A stretch of DNA of 64,000 bases from Acinetobacter sp. HR7 (GTDB lineage Bacteria > Pseudomonadota > Gammaproteobacteria > Pseudomonadales > Moraxellaceae). The notes under the pieces were generated by a model, which was not told where the DNA came from, did not search any database, and saw nothing but the letters and a program-made list of their open reading frames with translations. The translations under genes and the position numbers were made by a program. The DNA lies in NCBI RefSeq assembly GCF_000773685.1, contig NZ_JPQO01000157.1, positions 1 through 64,000 of the forward strand, given 5' to 3'. Positions within the stretch are counted from its first letter, which is position 1; the number at the start of each line of letters is the position of its first letter. This document shows, in pieces, positions 49,792 to 58,932 of this stretch.

Positions 49792-50712
49792 ATGGGCATC
49801 CTGCCGATGCGTCTGGATTTTTTTGATTTACGCCTGTTTTTAAATATTGTCGATAGCGGCAGTCTGACCAAAGGAGCCGAAAGCTCTGCCATTTCCCTGC
49901 AGGCGGCCAGTGAGCGGATTAAAAAACTGGAACAGCACTATCAGGTCAGCCTGTTTACCCGACATGCTGGCGGAGTCAAACTGACCTTTGCCGGACAGGT
50001 CTTTGCCGAGCATGCCCAAGCGATGCTACAACAGGGACAGCAACTGGCACAGGCCATGGCTGCGTTTAGTGAAGGATCACATTCCAATATCAGCTTATGG
50101 TGCAATTCCTCCGCACAAAGCGAGTACCTGCCCCTGCTGCTGCCACAATATCTGGTGAATAATCCGAATATTCAGATCGATCTCAAAGAAGCGGAAAGCA
50201 ATGACATCATTCAGGCGATCACCAGTGGCACTGCCAAACTGGGACTGATCTCGAGTTTTTTCCCTGCACCCGAACTGCAGACTCTGGAATTTTCCGATGA
50301 TCCCTTGGTACTGATTTGCCCACAGCAGCATGAATTAAACCAGGAGTCAAAATTAAAGCTGGCGGACTGTCTGAATTATCCCTTTGTCGGTTTGATGCAA
50401 TATCACTCGCTACAACAGTCGATTGAAACCCAGGCCAGATTACTGAACTGCGAGATTCAGTACCGCCTACGCTTACCTAATTTTGCCGCAATTGCCCAGG
50501 TGGTGGCCAATGGTGTCGGTATCGCCATCATGCCGCAACGTGCTGCACAACGTCTGTCTCGACTGTATGCCTTCAAGCAAATTAAACTGACCGGAAACTG
50601 GGCCAACCGAAAATTATTACTCGCAGCAAAGAATTTTGATGAACTGAGTACGGCCTATCAGCATTTCAGTCAATTCTTGCTGTCCACAGATGCACAAAAG
50701 CTGCTGCATTAA
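49792..50712 (+). CDS. LysR family transcriptional regulator
   Basis: 306 aa. The winged helix-turn-helix is at 10-65 (FLNIVDSGSLTKGAESSAISLQAASERIKKLE), followed by the periplasmic-binding-like effector domain. An in-frame ATG at 49807 (MRLDFFDLRLF) is equally plausible as start; neither has a good ribosome-binding site. It is convergent with a TauE/SafE permease, the stop codons overlapping by 4 bp, so that permease is a candidate but unproven target. Confidence 0.88.
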   Translation: MGILPMRLDFFDLRLFLNIVDSGSLTKGAESSAISLQAASERIKKLEQHYQVSLFTRHAGGVKLTFAGQVFAEHAQAMLQQGQQLAQAMAAFSEGSHSNISLWCNSSAQSEYLPLLLPQYLVNNPNIQIDLKEAESNDIIQAITSGTAKLGLISSFFPAPELQTLEFSDDPLVLICPQQHELNQESKLKLADCLNYPFVGLMQYHSLQQSIETQARLLNCEIQYRLRLPNFAAIAQVVANGVGIAIMPQRAAQRLSRLYAFKQIKLTGNWANRKLLLAAKNFDELSTAYQHFSQFLLSTDAQKLLH

Positions 50713-51446
50713 ATCCAGCCGAATTGATGCAGCATCATATAGCTGCCTAAAGCAATCAGACCGATAAAAAATACAGTCCGGAATTTCTGTTCAGGAATGC
50801 GATAACGGATTTTCTTGCCACACCACATGCCAATCAGCGCCGGAATCAGGGCAATCGTGGACATGGCATAATCAATCGGCATATTGTCCACTAGATTGCG
50901 GTGCAGGAAAATCGCCAGACATAAGGTAGAAGTCGTAAACGCCAACCCCAAAGCCTGAACCAGATCATCACGCTTTAAATGCAGGGTCTGTAAATACGGT
51001 ACCACCGGAATCACCACCACACCAGTCGCTACCGTCAAGGCACCACCCAGATAACCCATAATCGGAGACAGCCAGTTTTCATGTCGGCTTAAATCCGGCA
51101 TTTTTTTCGCACATAAACCATATAGGCCATAAAGCGCCAGCATGCCACCGAGCAAAGCTTCACTATGAAACTCCGAATGACCCAGTGTCGGGAAAATGCT
51201 CCACATTGAACCCACAGCAATGCCTAGTAATAATAGCCAGAAACGGCGCATTAATTTGAGAACATGACCTTCGGCAAACAGCTGCCAGAAATTGGTGAGG
51301 ATCGAAGGTACAATCAGCAAAGTTGCGGCCTGAAAAGGACTCATAAAAATGGTCAGCAAACCCATAGATACTGCGGGCAAGCCTAAACCAATGGTGCCTT
51401 TAATCAGCCCGGCCAGGGCAAAGATGGCAATAACGAAAGCAATCAT
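50709..51446 (-). CDS. TauE/SafE family sulfite/organic anion exporter
   Basis: 245-aa permease with about eight membrane segments in two repeats (FALAGLIKGTIGLGLPAVSMGLL; LSPIMGYLGGALTVATGVVVIPVVPYL). The family exports sulfite, taurine-derived or other organic anions; substrate unknown. Convergent with and partly overlapping the LysR gene. Confidence 0.88.
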   Translation of the reverse strand: MIAFVIAIFALAGLIKGTIGLGLPAVSMGLLTIFMSPFQAATLLIVPSILTNFWQLFAEGHVLKLMRRFWLLLLGIAVGSMWSIFPTLGHSEFHSEALLGGMLALYGLYGLCAKKMPDLSRHENWLSPIMGYLGGALTVATGVVVIPVVPYLQTLHLKRDDLVQALGLAFTTSTLCLAIFLHRNLVDNMPIDYAMSTIALIPALIGMWCGKKIRYRIPEQKFRTVFFIGLIALGSYMMLHQFGWI

Positions 51447-51519
51447 CTGATGGACCTACATCTGTTTCGCCCATGCTATAAAAATTGCGGATAAAGAAAA
51501 ATCAGGGTTTTAAGGATAT

Positions 51520-51542
51520 AGCCTCAAGCAAAGCTTGAGGCT
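51520..51542 (-). terminator. Hairpin downstream of the chorismate mutase gene
   Basis: Perfect 10-bp stem AGCCTCAAGC/GCTTGAGGCT with a 3-nt loop, 60 bp past the stop. Only a weak T-rich stretch follows on the minus strand, so termination is plausible but not certain. Confidence 0.45.
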
Positions 51543-51602
51543 GAAAATGCACATTGCTGGCAAGCAAACAATGCCCCAGCAAGAATAGAATGTTTAAATG
51601 AA

Positions 51603-51890
51603 TTAAGGACGAAATTCTTTCAGTTCACGCTGAATGAAATGCTTGAACATTTCACGATATAGATGTTCCACAAAATCTGCATCAATCCCCTGCTTGGTCG
51701 CTTCAGCGCGGACATTCTCAACCACCTGTTCCATACGGTCTGGAGACTGTAGATCCGTTTCAGTTTTTTTAAATCGTGTGGTCTGATCTACATAAAACTG
51801 GCGCGCAGCAATCAGCTCTACCAAAGCTGTATCAATTGCATCAATCTGTTCACGGGCATGTTGTAATGATTCAGCTTTTACTTTGTTCAT
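51603..51890 (-). CDS. Chorismate mutase type II (AroQ fold)
   Basis: 95-aa all-helical domain, HAREQIDAIDTALVELIAARQFYVDQTTRFKK followed by SPDRMEQVVENVRAEA, matching CM_2 proteins with the active-site Arg (near 13 and 28) and Lys (near 39) in place. It isomerises chorismate to prephenate; the stand-alone size also resembles PchB isochorismate-pyruvate lyase, which cannot be excluded. The start lies inside the preceding gene's 3' end (20-bp overlap), so translation of the two is coupled. Confidence 0.85.
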   Translation of the reverse strand: MNKVKAESLQHAREQIDAIDTALVELIAARQFYVDQTTRFKKTETDLQSPDRMEQVVENVRAEATKQGIDADFVEHLYREMFKHFIQRELKEFRP

Positions 51891-53196
51891 GTTTTTTCAG
51901 TTCACTTTCAGTTTGATTATCACTCTTATACTTTTCTTCTAACACATTACTGAAAATACTTTCAATCATCCAAACGCGATATAAGCTATTAAATACAAAA
52001 CTTTGATTATCAATTCGAAGTTCTAGCACCGGTAGATTCGGTTGCGACTTCATTTCGCAGTGCATGTCATTTTCATTCAGCTTGGCCTGAATGTCTTCTT
52101 CGGTGAGCTTGGTAATGCCCAGTTCATTGGCTAAAGCATTGAGATGCGGGGTATAACTCAGGTCACGGCCGCGCGTCCATACCGCCTGTAAAATCCCGTA
52201 CATGGTATCCAGCCGTTGCTCTTCCGGGCAGCTATAGAACAAACGTGCCATCGGCAGGACACTTTGTGCCGTCGGTCGGCAAAATGGAGTAAAGGCCACT
52301 TCCGTTCGTTTGGATAGCCGTGTTGCCAGTCCCCAGTCGAAGTCATCGCGACCCCGATAGGACAATGGATAAATATTTAAATGAATATTATAAAAATCTG
52401 CCAATTCTTCTTTTATGTAAGCCAGCAACAGCCAGGAAATTGGATCTTCTAGGGCAATATACAAATCTAGTTCCGGATCCAGTCCCTGAATTTCATTCAG
52501 CTCTTCGGCATCACTGATCAGATGCTCACGCCATTCAATATGATTGATCAGGAAGATCGGATTACCAGTCAGCAGTTTCTGCTGTTTCAGGCGGCGGGTT
52601 AAACGCAGCAGGTCATCGACCGCATGGTACTGACGACCGCCAAACTGAAAGAAGCTGGCTAGAACGGGTGTACTGTCATCAAAAACCCGTTCTGGAAAAT
52701 TCTGTGGCTGGTGATGACGGCTGGCCATGGTATGCAAGGTACGCAATTTTCCATACTGCTTCTGCCACAGCATATGAAAGATATCTTCCAGTAAATATAG
52801 AAAATCTTGTCCACGTAACGGCGTTCGGCGCAGGATGGTTTCCGCCAGCTGCAAGGCTTCTTCAGTCGGCAGTTCCGGGGTTTCATGAAAACTAAAACGA
52901 TGCTGGCGGGAGAGAATTTTGGCATCGTTAATACAGTAATTTTGCCATTCCTCAAAGGTCATCTGGTTCGGCACTTCACCGCGCTGATGGGAAATAATGA
53001 CTTTGAGTGGTTTGAGTTCAGGACTCAAAATTTCTTCTAATTGGGGTAACAGCTGCACAGCCAAATAGCTGTAAACGTCATCCAGACGCAGATAGATACT
53101 TAAGCCACCTTCAGCAGATAGCACCGCCTGGCGGGTTGGCTTTTGATAAAACCAACTCGATCGAATGGGATCGAACCAACGGCGTAACAGGGACAT
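51871..53196 (-). CDS. Double DSBA-like thioredoxin-fold protein of unknown function
   Basis: 441 aa. Two regions look like DSBA/2-hydroxychromene-2-carboxylate isomerase domains: residues ~30-190 (YLRLDDVYSYLAVQLLPQLEE) and ~225-390 (LYIALEDPISWLLLAYIKEEL ... MARLFYSCPEEQRLD). Neither has a CxxC redox motif. A tandem glutathione-S-transferase-kappa/HCCA-isomerase-like protein is the best reading; catalytic role is unknown. ATG 53196 with GAGG 8 nt upstream chosen over a frame opening at 53271. Overlaps the chorismate mutase gene. Confidence 0.75.
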   Translation of the reverse strand: MSLLRRWFDPIRSSWFYQKPTRQAVLSAEGGLSIYLRLDDVYSYLAVQLLPQLEEILSPELKPLKVIISHQRGEVPNQMTFEEWQNYCINDAKILSRQHRFSFHETPELPTEEALQLAETILRRTPLRGQDFLYLLEDIFHMLWQKQYGKLRTLHTMASRHHQPQNFPERVFDDSTPVLASFFQFGGRQYHAVDDLLRLTRRLKQQKLLTGNPIFLINHIEWREHLISDAEELNEIQGLDPELDLYIALEDPISWLLLAYIKEELADFYNIHLNIYPLSYRGRDDFDWGLATRLSKRTEVAFTPFCRPTAQSVLPMARLFYSCPEEQRLDTMYGILQAVWTRGRDLSYTPHLNALANELGITKLTEEDIQAKLNENDMHCEMKSQPNLPVLELRIDNQSFVFNSLYRVWMIESIFSNVLEEKYKSDNQTESELKKHEQSKS

Positions 53197-53278
53197 GGAT
53201 TTAGCCTCAACAGGTATGACGGCGCAGCAGATGACGGCGTCTGAACTGCTACAGGATACTATCTTTTTCACCAGAATA

Positions 53279-53297
53279 GCAGACCGTTCAGGTCTGC
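53279..53297 (-). terminator. Small hairpin downstream of the 561-aa DHAD gene
   Basis: GCAGACC/GGTCTGC stem with a 5-nt loop; no good U-tract follows on the minus strand. Weak terminator candidate. Confidence 0.3.
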
Positions 53298-53353
53298 CCT
53301 CAGTGAAAAACTTATATCAACTCAAGACAAAATGATCAATGATTTCCGAGACT

Positions 53354-55039
53354 TTAGATTTTGAGATTTAGGTCAGTTACCGCCCCGGTATCCGCCCCGG
53401 ATGCCAGCTTGGCAAACTTGGCCAGAGCACCATGGGTATAATTCGGCTTTGGCTTGACCCAGGCGGCCCGACGCGCGGCAATTTCTTGTTCCGACACATG
53501 CCAAGTCATTTCACGAGTTTCGGCATTAATGGAAATCTCGTCACCATTTTGTACCAAACCAATCGGCCCGCCTTCATAGGCTTCTGGCGTCACATGCCCA
53601 ATTACAAAACCATGGCTACCACCGGAGAAACGGCCATCGGTAATCAGTGCTACGGATGCCCCCAGGCCCTTGCCGATAATGGCTGAGGTGGGTTTCAGCA
53701 TTTCCGGCATCCCCGGTCCGCCTTTCGGACCGACACCACGAATCACGACCACTTCACCCGGCTGTACTTCGCCATCCAGAATGCCGCGCATCGCACCCTG
53801 TTCACCTTCAAACACACGTGCCGGACCTTTAAAGTACAGACCTTCCTTACCAGTAATTTTGGCGACAGCACCATTTGGTGACAGGTTGCCTTTCAGAATC
53901 ACCAAATGGGAATCTTTTTTCACAGGCTTGTCGAATGGCAGGATAATCTGCTGCCCTTCCGGATAGTCCTGCACATCGGCCAGGTTTTCTGCCAGGGTTT
54001 TACCCGTTACCGTCAGGCAGGAACCATCCAGCATACCGGCATCCAGCATGCGTTTCATCAGTGGCTGAATCCCGCCAATCGCGATCAGTTCCGACATCAG
54101 ATATTTACCTGAAGGACGTACATCGGCTACTACTGGAATATCCTTCCCGATCCGCACGAAATCATCCAGACTCAGATCAACACCGACTGTATGTGCCATC
54201 GCCAGCAGATGCAGCACACCATTGGTCGAACCGCCCAGCGCTATCAGCACCTTGATGGCGTTTTCAAATGCCGATTTAGTCATAATGTCACGCGGCTTGA
54301 TGTCCAAACGCAGCAAATTCATGACTGCCTCACCGGCACGGGCGCAGTCCAGCTGCTTGTCTTTAGACACTGCTTCCTGCGCAGAAGAACCTGGCAGGCT
54401 CATGCCCAGTGCTTCAATCGCAGATGCCATGGAGTTCGCGGTATACATGCCACCACAAGAACCCGGTCCTGGCAGAGCGACCTCTTCAATGTGCTTGACC
54501 TGAATCGCGTTGATCTCACCCTTAGCATGCTGACCGACCGCTTCAAACACGGAAATCATGTCAGTATGGCCTTCACCCGGCTTGATGGTACCGCCATAAA
54601 TAAACAGCCCGGGACGGTTCAGACGAGCCAGTCCCATAATGCAGCCAGGCATATTCTTGTCACAGCCACCAATCGCAATCACGCCATCATAGGCCTGACA
54701 ACCAACCACGGCTTCAATCGAATCGGCAATGATTTCCCGCGACAGCAACGAATATTTCATGCCTTCAGTGCCGTTGGATATCCCGTCAGAAATGGTGATG
54801 GTATTAAAGATAATGCCCTTGCCACCGGCCGCATTGACGCCCTGCTCCACAGTTTTTGCCAAGCCCTCAATATGCATATTGCAGGGCGTTACATTGGCCC
54901 ATGTAGAGGCAATGCCAATAAAGGGACGAGTAAAGTCTTCATCCTTAAAACCGGTGGCACGCATCATGGAACGTGCCGGTGCATTTTCAATTCCGTCATA
55001 AACTGGCGCAGAATGTTCACGGATATTGTCTTTACTCAT
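53354..55039 (-). CDS. ilvD: Dihydroxy-acid dehydratase, [2Fe-2S]-type
   Basis: 561-aa member of the IlvD/Edd family, dehydrating dihydroxy-isovalerate or -methylvalerate in branched-chain amino-acid synthesis. Three cysteines are positioned as in the [2Fe-2S] plant/mycobacterial subclass: Cys53 (NVTPCNMH), Cys126 ([10 protein letters not shown]) and Cys195 ([12 protein letters not shown]). [16 protein letters not shown] near the C-terminus is conserved. It lies about 700 bp downstream of a second DHAD gene of the other subclass. It might also act on a related sugar acid, but sequence motifs favour a true DHAD. Confidence 0.88.
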   Translation of the reverse strand: MSKDNIREHSAPVYDGIENAPARSMMRATGFKDEDFTRPFIGIASTWANVTPCNMHIEGLAKTVEQGVNAAGGKGIIFNTITISDGISNGTEGMKYSLLSREIIADSIEAVVGCQAYDGVIAIGGCDKNMPGCIMGLARLNRPGLFIYGGTIKPGEGHTDMISVFEAVGQHAKGEINAIQVKHIEEVALPGPGSCGGMYTANSMASAIEALGMSLPGSSAQEAVSKDKQLDCARAGEAVMNLLRLDIKPRDIMTKSAFENAIKVLIALGGSTNGVLHLLAMAHTVGVDLSLDDFVRIGKDIPVVADVRPSGKYLMSELIAIGGIQPLMKRMLDAGMLDGSCLTVTGKTLAENLADVQDYPEGQQIILPFDKPVKKDSHLVILKGNLSPNGAVAKITGKEGLYFKGPARVFEGEQGAMRGILDGEVQPGEVVVIRGVGPKGGPGMPEMLKPTSAIIGKGLGASVALITDGRFSGGSHGFVIGHVTPEAYEGGPIGLVQNGDEISINAETREMTWHVSEQEIAARRAAWVKPKPNYTHGALAKFAKLASGADTGAVTDLNLKI

Positions 55040-55203
55040 TGTTGTTGTCCCTGCTGTAATTGTTGTAAAACCAAAAGCTGGCTAGATGTTATTCGATTGT
55101 ACTGAAAGCCAAGGGCACTGAATAGTAAAACTCTGTTTATCCGATTCAGTGATTTGTTTAATTTCTCAGATGGTATTCGAAGCGCGTCATCAAATGATTG
55201 TCA

Positions 55204-55234
55204 TAAAAACGACTCGGTCTTTTTAAGCCGAGCC
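55204..55234 (-). terminator. Terminator after the 65-aa membrane protein gene
   Basis: On the minus strand GGCTCGG pairs with CCGAGTC (one G-U) over a 10-nt loop and is followed by GTTTTTATG. Confidence 0.6.
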
Positions 55235-55333
55235 TTTTACTAAGATGATCAATCAAACCTTGGATGATTTGTTAGTAATACTCATCTTCATACTTATGGA
55301 AATCAATAATTTACACTTTTTGTGTCTTCTTGC

Positions 55334-55531
55334 TTAGTGCACCTGATGAAGATCAAGTTCTTCATTAGATGCTAAGACCACAGACGCCAAGATTGGTGTC
55401 CCCAAAATCACCGGCACAGCTAAAATCCAGAAGACAATGCTGTAATGTGGATCGAAGAAAAAATGAATGCTGAGCGCAGCTAAAACCATTACAGAGACTA
55501 AAATTGCCAGAAAACGGCCAATAAATTTCAT
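55334..55531 (-). CDS. Small two-helix membrane protein, unknown function
   Basis: 65 aa with two hydrophobic segments (FLAILVSVMVLAALSIHFFF and IVFWILAVPVILGTPILASV) and a charged tail ending LDLHQVH. No family recognised. An in-frame start at 55549 would add six residues. It lies between the two dihydroxy-acid dehydratase genes on the same strand and has its own hairpin downstream. Confidence 0.55.
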   Translation of the reverse strand: MKFIGRFLAILVSVMVLAALSIHFFFDPHYSIVFWILAVPVILGTPILASVVLASNEELDLHQVH

Positions 55532-55685
55532 GGACATGTACGTCATCACTTTTGCATCAATACTGTATTTTTACTATACACCTACTTTTATTAAGGCTCT
55601 ATCGTTTTTAAACATGTATAGCGCTGCCATGATTGATTTTATTGAAAGTTCACATAATTAACTTAACCTTTAAAGCTTAAGAAAT

Positions 55686-55716
55686 AAAAAAAGCACCCCC
55701 ATTTGGAGTGCTTTTT
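55686..55716 (-). terminator. Terminator of the 609-aa DHAD gene
   Basis: On the minus strand AAAAAGCACTCC pairs with the GGGGGTGCTTTTTT side (one mismatch) and ends in a T-run, 23 bp after the stop. Confidence 0.8.
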
Positions 55717-55738
55717 CTAGTGCTATAAAAATTACAGC

Positions 55739-57568
55739 TTAGATTTCACGTACTGCACCTTTTGCTGCACTTGTGGTGTGCATTGCATACGCTTTCAGGG
55801 CTTTAGAAATCTTGCGGGCGCGCTGTTCAGCAGGCTGCCAGCCTTTTTCATCCTGCGCTGCACGACGAGCGGCCATCGTCGCTTCATCTACTGCCAGGTG
55901 AATAGTACGGTTTGGAATATCGATTTCGATACGGTCACCATCTTCAACCAGACCAATCGCACCACCTTCAGCAGCTTCTGGAGATACGTGACCGATTGAC
56001 AGACCTGATGAACCGCCAGAGAAACGGCCGTCTGTTACCAGCGCACACGCTTTACCTAAACCTTTAGATTTCAGGTAGCTGGTTGGGTATAGCATTTCCT
56101 GCATACCAGGACCACCACGTGGGCCTTCGTAACGGATCACCACTACATCACCGGCTTTGATCTTGTCACCCAGAATCGCATCAACTGCAGAATCCTGGCT
56201 TTCAAATACACGTGCAGTACCAGTAAATTTCAGAATCGAATCATCAACACCTGCAGTTTTTACGATACAACCGTCCAGCGCGATGTTACCGTAAAGCACG
56301 GCCAGACCGCCATCTTTAGAGAAGGCATGTTCAGCGTCACGGATCACACCTTTTTCACGATCGCCATCCAGACGTGAATAATAACGGTCTTGTGAGAATG
56401 CAGTTTGAGTTGGTACGCCACCTGGTGCTGAACGGTAGAAGTTATACACTTCTTCATTTTCAGTACGCATGATGTCCCATTTATCCAAGGCATCTTTCAA
56501 TGTTGCTTCGTGAACAGTCCCTACAGAGGTATCCAGCAGGCCTGCACGGTCTAATTCACCCAGAATCGACATGATACCGCCGGCACGGTGGACGTCTTCC
56601 ATGTGCACGTCGTTTTTCGCAGGAGCCACTTTACATAGTACTGGTACTTTACGAGACAAACGGTCGATATCATCCATCGTAAAGTCTACACCTGCTTCAT
56701 TTGCAGCAGCTAACAGGTGAAGTACTGTGTTAGTTGAACCACCCATCGCGATATCCAAAGTCATGGCATTTTCATACGATGCTTTGGTCACCATTGAACG
56801 TGGCAATACGCTGTAATCATCTTGTTCATAATGACGTTTCGCTAGTTCAACAATTAGAGAACCTGCACGTTCGAACAGTTTTTTACGGTTAGCATGCGTT
56901 GCCAAAGTTGAACCGTTACCTGGTAAAGATAGACCCAATGCTTCAGTCAGACAGTTCATTGAGTTCGCAGTGAACATCCCTGAACATGAACCACAGGTTG
57001 GACATGCAGAACGTTCATATTCTGCCACTTCTTCATCAGTATAGTTGTCATCAGCCGCCACGATCATGGCATCAATCAGGTCAATCGCTTTGTCGTTACC
57101 ACGGATTTTGACTTTACCCGCTTCCATCGGGCCGCCAGACACGAACACCACTGGAATGTTCAGGCGCATTGCCGCCATCAGCATCCCCGGCGTGATCTTG
57201 TCACAGTTCGAGATACACACCATGGCATCGGCACAGTGTGCGCTGACCATATATTCTACCGAGTCAGCAATCAGGTCGCGTGAAGGTAGTGAATACAACA
57301 TACCGTCATGACCCATCGCGATCCCGTCATCCACAGCAATGGTATTGAACTCTTTTGCTACACCGCCTGACGCTTCAATCTGACGAGCCACCAGCTGGCC
57401 AAGGTCTTTCAGGTGCACGTGACCTGGAACGAACTGGGTGAATGAGTTCACCACTGCGATAATTGGCTTGCCGAAGTCTTCATCCTTCATACCAGTTGCG
57501 CGCCATAAGCCACGCGCACCGGCCATGTTTCTTCCGTGTGTCGATGTTTTTGAACGATAGTCAGGCAT
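55739..57568 (-). CDS. ilvD: Dihydroxy-acid dehydratase, E. coli IlvD type ([4Fe-4S])
   Basis: 609-aa enzyme strongly similar in motif order to E. coli Ilv[46 protein letters not shown] with Cys122, [18 protein letters not shown] with Cys195, [13 protein letters not shown] and [15 protein letters not shown]. The residue matching the third cysteine of [2Fe-2S] enzymes is Gly49, in line with the [4Fe-4S] class. ATG 57568 chosen (family starts MPxYRS) over a frame opening at 57610. Acts in valine, leucine and isoleucine synthesis. Confidence 0.93.
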   Translation of the reverse strand: MPDYRSKTSTHGRNMAGARGLWRATGMKDEDFGKPIIAVVNSFTQFVPGHVHLKDLGQLVARQIEASGGVAKEFNTIAVDDGIAMGHDGMLYSLPSRDLIADSVEYMVSAHCADAMVCISNCDKITPGMLMAAMRLNIPVVFVSGGPMEAGKVKIRGNDKAIDLIDAMIVAADDNYTDEEVAEYERSACPTCGSCSGMFTANSMNCLTEALGLSLPGNGSTLATHANRKKLFERAGSLIVELAKRHYEQDDYSVLPRSMVTKASYENAMTLDIAMGGSTNTVLHLLAAANEAGVDFTMDDIDRLSRKVPVLCKVAPAKNDVHMEDVHRAGGIMSILGELDRAGLLDTSVGTVHEATLKDALDKWDIMRTENEEVYNFYRSAPGGVPTQTAFSQDRYYSRLDGDREKGVIRDAEHAFSKDGGLAVLYGNIALDGCIVKTAGVDDSILKFTGTARVFESQDSAVDAILGDKIKAGDVVVIRYEGPRGGPGMQEMLYPTSYLKSKGLGKACALVTDGRFSGGSSGLSIGHVSPEAAEGGAIGLVEDGDRIEIDIPNRTIHLAVDEATMAARRAAQDEKGWQPAEQRARKISKALKAYAMHTTSAAKGAVREI

Positions 57569-57969
57569 TGTGTTATTCCAACAAAGTTTGTGCTGAGTGA
57601 ATGTCATCATTCACTCTGGCGAAATCTGTCTGATCGAGAGTACGAAATCAGTTGAAAATTGAACATATTCTACACCAAGTTCCCCATGAGTTAGGCAACT
57701 TCTTAAATCGCGGCAGGGAAATGTTCAGGAGTAAATTTCAATACATGCACGATGAAAAAATCTTTTACTAAAAACTACTATACCGCTATCGCCTCTTTTT
57801 AAATACAAAACTTTCATGAATATTTTTTAAATTTTGCATGAGTTTTTTTTATATAAAAATTAAACAATTCCTGTAATGAATTTATAGCTTTATGCAGCAG
57901 GCTGCGCTGATTAGGTCACACCTTACTTATGCCTTATAATGACATCTAAGTTTATTTGGAATTTCATCC
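57569..57969. other. Divergent promoter region between ilvD and fmt
   Basis: About 400 bp of AT-rich sequence between divergent genes. A perfect TATAAT is at 57935-57940, about 30 bp before fmt, but the -35 region is poor. No coding frame or RNA element recognised. Confidence 0.45.
57935..57940 (+). promoter_or_regulatory. Candidate -10 box of fmt
   Basis: Consensus TATAAT 29 bp before the fmt start codon; no good -35 at 16-18 bp. Confidence 0.4.
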
Positions 57970-58932
57970 GTGAAAATCATTTTTGCAGGCACACCAGAAT
58001 TTGCAGCCACTGCATTGGCTGCGCTGCTTAAAACCGACCACGAAATTGTGGCGGTCTATACCCAGCCAGACCGTAAAGCCGGTCGCGGACAAAAACTCAC
58101 TGCATCAGCAGTTAAACAGCTGGCGCTAGAACACAATATTCCAGTCTATCAACCGTTACATTTCAAATCATCCACTGAAGAGGGTCTGGCAGCCCAGGCT
58201 GAACTGAAAGCTCTGAATGCCGATGTGATGGTGGTGGCAGCTTATGGTCTGATCCTGCCACAAGTGGTTTTAGATACGCCAAAATATGGCTGCCTGAACA
58301 TTCATGGTTCGCTACTGCCACGCTGGCGTGGGGCTGCCCCAATCCAGCGTGCAATTGCAACAGGTGATCAAGAGACTGGTGTGACCATTATGAAAATGGC
58401 GGCGGGTCTGGATACCGGTGACATGATGTATAAGACCCTCTGCCCGATCGAACCACAGGATACTTCTGCCAGCCTGCATGACAAACTGGCGGCGCAAGGT
58501 GCCGAAGCCATCGTGGCAGTACTAGAATCCGAAGAAAAGCTGCAACATTATCTGGAAACCCGAGAAGTCCAGGATGAAGCACTTACGGTTTATGCACATA
58601 AACTCTCTAAAGCAGAAGCTAAAATTGATTGGACCCAGGATGCAGCGTCGATTGACCGTAACATCCGTGCCTTTAACCCTTGGCCAGTCGCCTTTACCCC
58701 GATTGATGAGAACAACAACCTGCGGGTCTGGGGTTCACTGATTTCCGATGAAAATGCTGCAGGCAAGGCACCAGGCACCATTCTGGCACTGGATAAACAC
58801 GGTGTGCATGTGGCCTGTGGTGACCAGAAGGCCATCTGCCTGACTTCACTGCAATGGCCAGGCGGTAAGGCACTAAATCCGGTACAAATTAATCAAACCC
58901 AGAAATTACATGTAGGACAAATACTGGCATGA
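57970..58932 (+). CDS. fmt: Methionyl-tRNA formyltransferase
   Basis: 320-aa enzyme formylating initiator Met-tRNA with 10-formyl-tetrahydrofolate. N-terminal FAGTPEFAATAL and PDRKAGRGQKL; the catalytic motif NIHGSLLPRWRGAAPIQRAI near 110-129 and MDTGDMMY-like block are present; C-terminal tRNA-binding domain follows. Start codon is GTG at 57970 with GGA 11 nt upstream. The stop overlaps rsmB by 4 bp (operon fmt-rsmB). Confidence 0.96.
   Translation: MKIIFAGTPEFAATALAALLKTDHEIVAVYTQPDRKAGRGQKLTASAVKQLALEHNIPVYQPLHFKSSTEEGLAAQAELKALNADVMVVAAYGLILPQVVLDTPKYGCLNIHGSLLPRWRGAAPIQRAIATGDQETGVTIMKMAAGLDTGDMMYKTLCPIEPQDTSASLHDKLAAQGAEAIVAVLESEEKLQHYLETREVQDEALTVYAHKLSKAEAKIDWTQDAASIDRNIRAFNPWPVAFTPIDENNNLRVWGSLISDENAAGKAPGTILALDKHGVHVACGDQKAICLTSLQWPGGKALNPVQINQTQKLHVGQILA

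Noticed and set aside
54191-55105. Plus-strand 304-codon frame opposite the 561-aa dihydroxy-acid dehydratase
   Set aside because: The opposite strand encodes an obvious DHAD with all motifs; the antisense frame has no start signal or recognisable domain.
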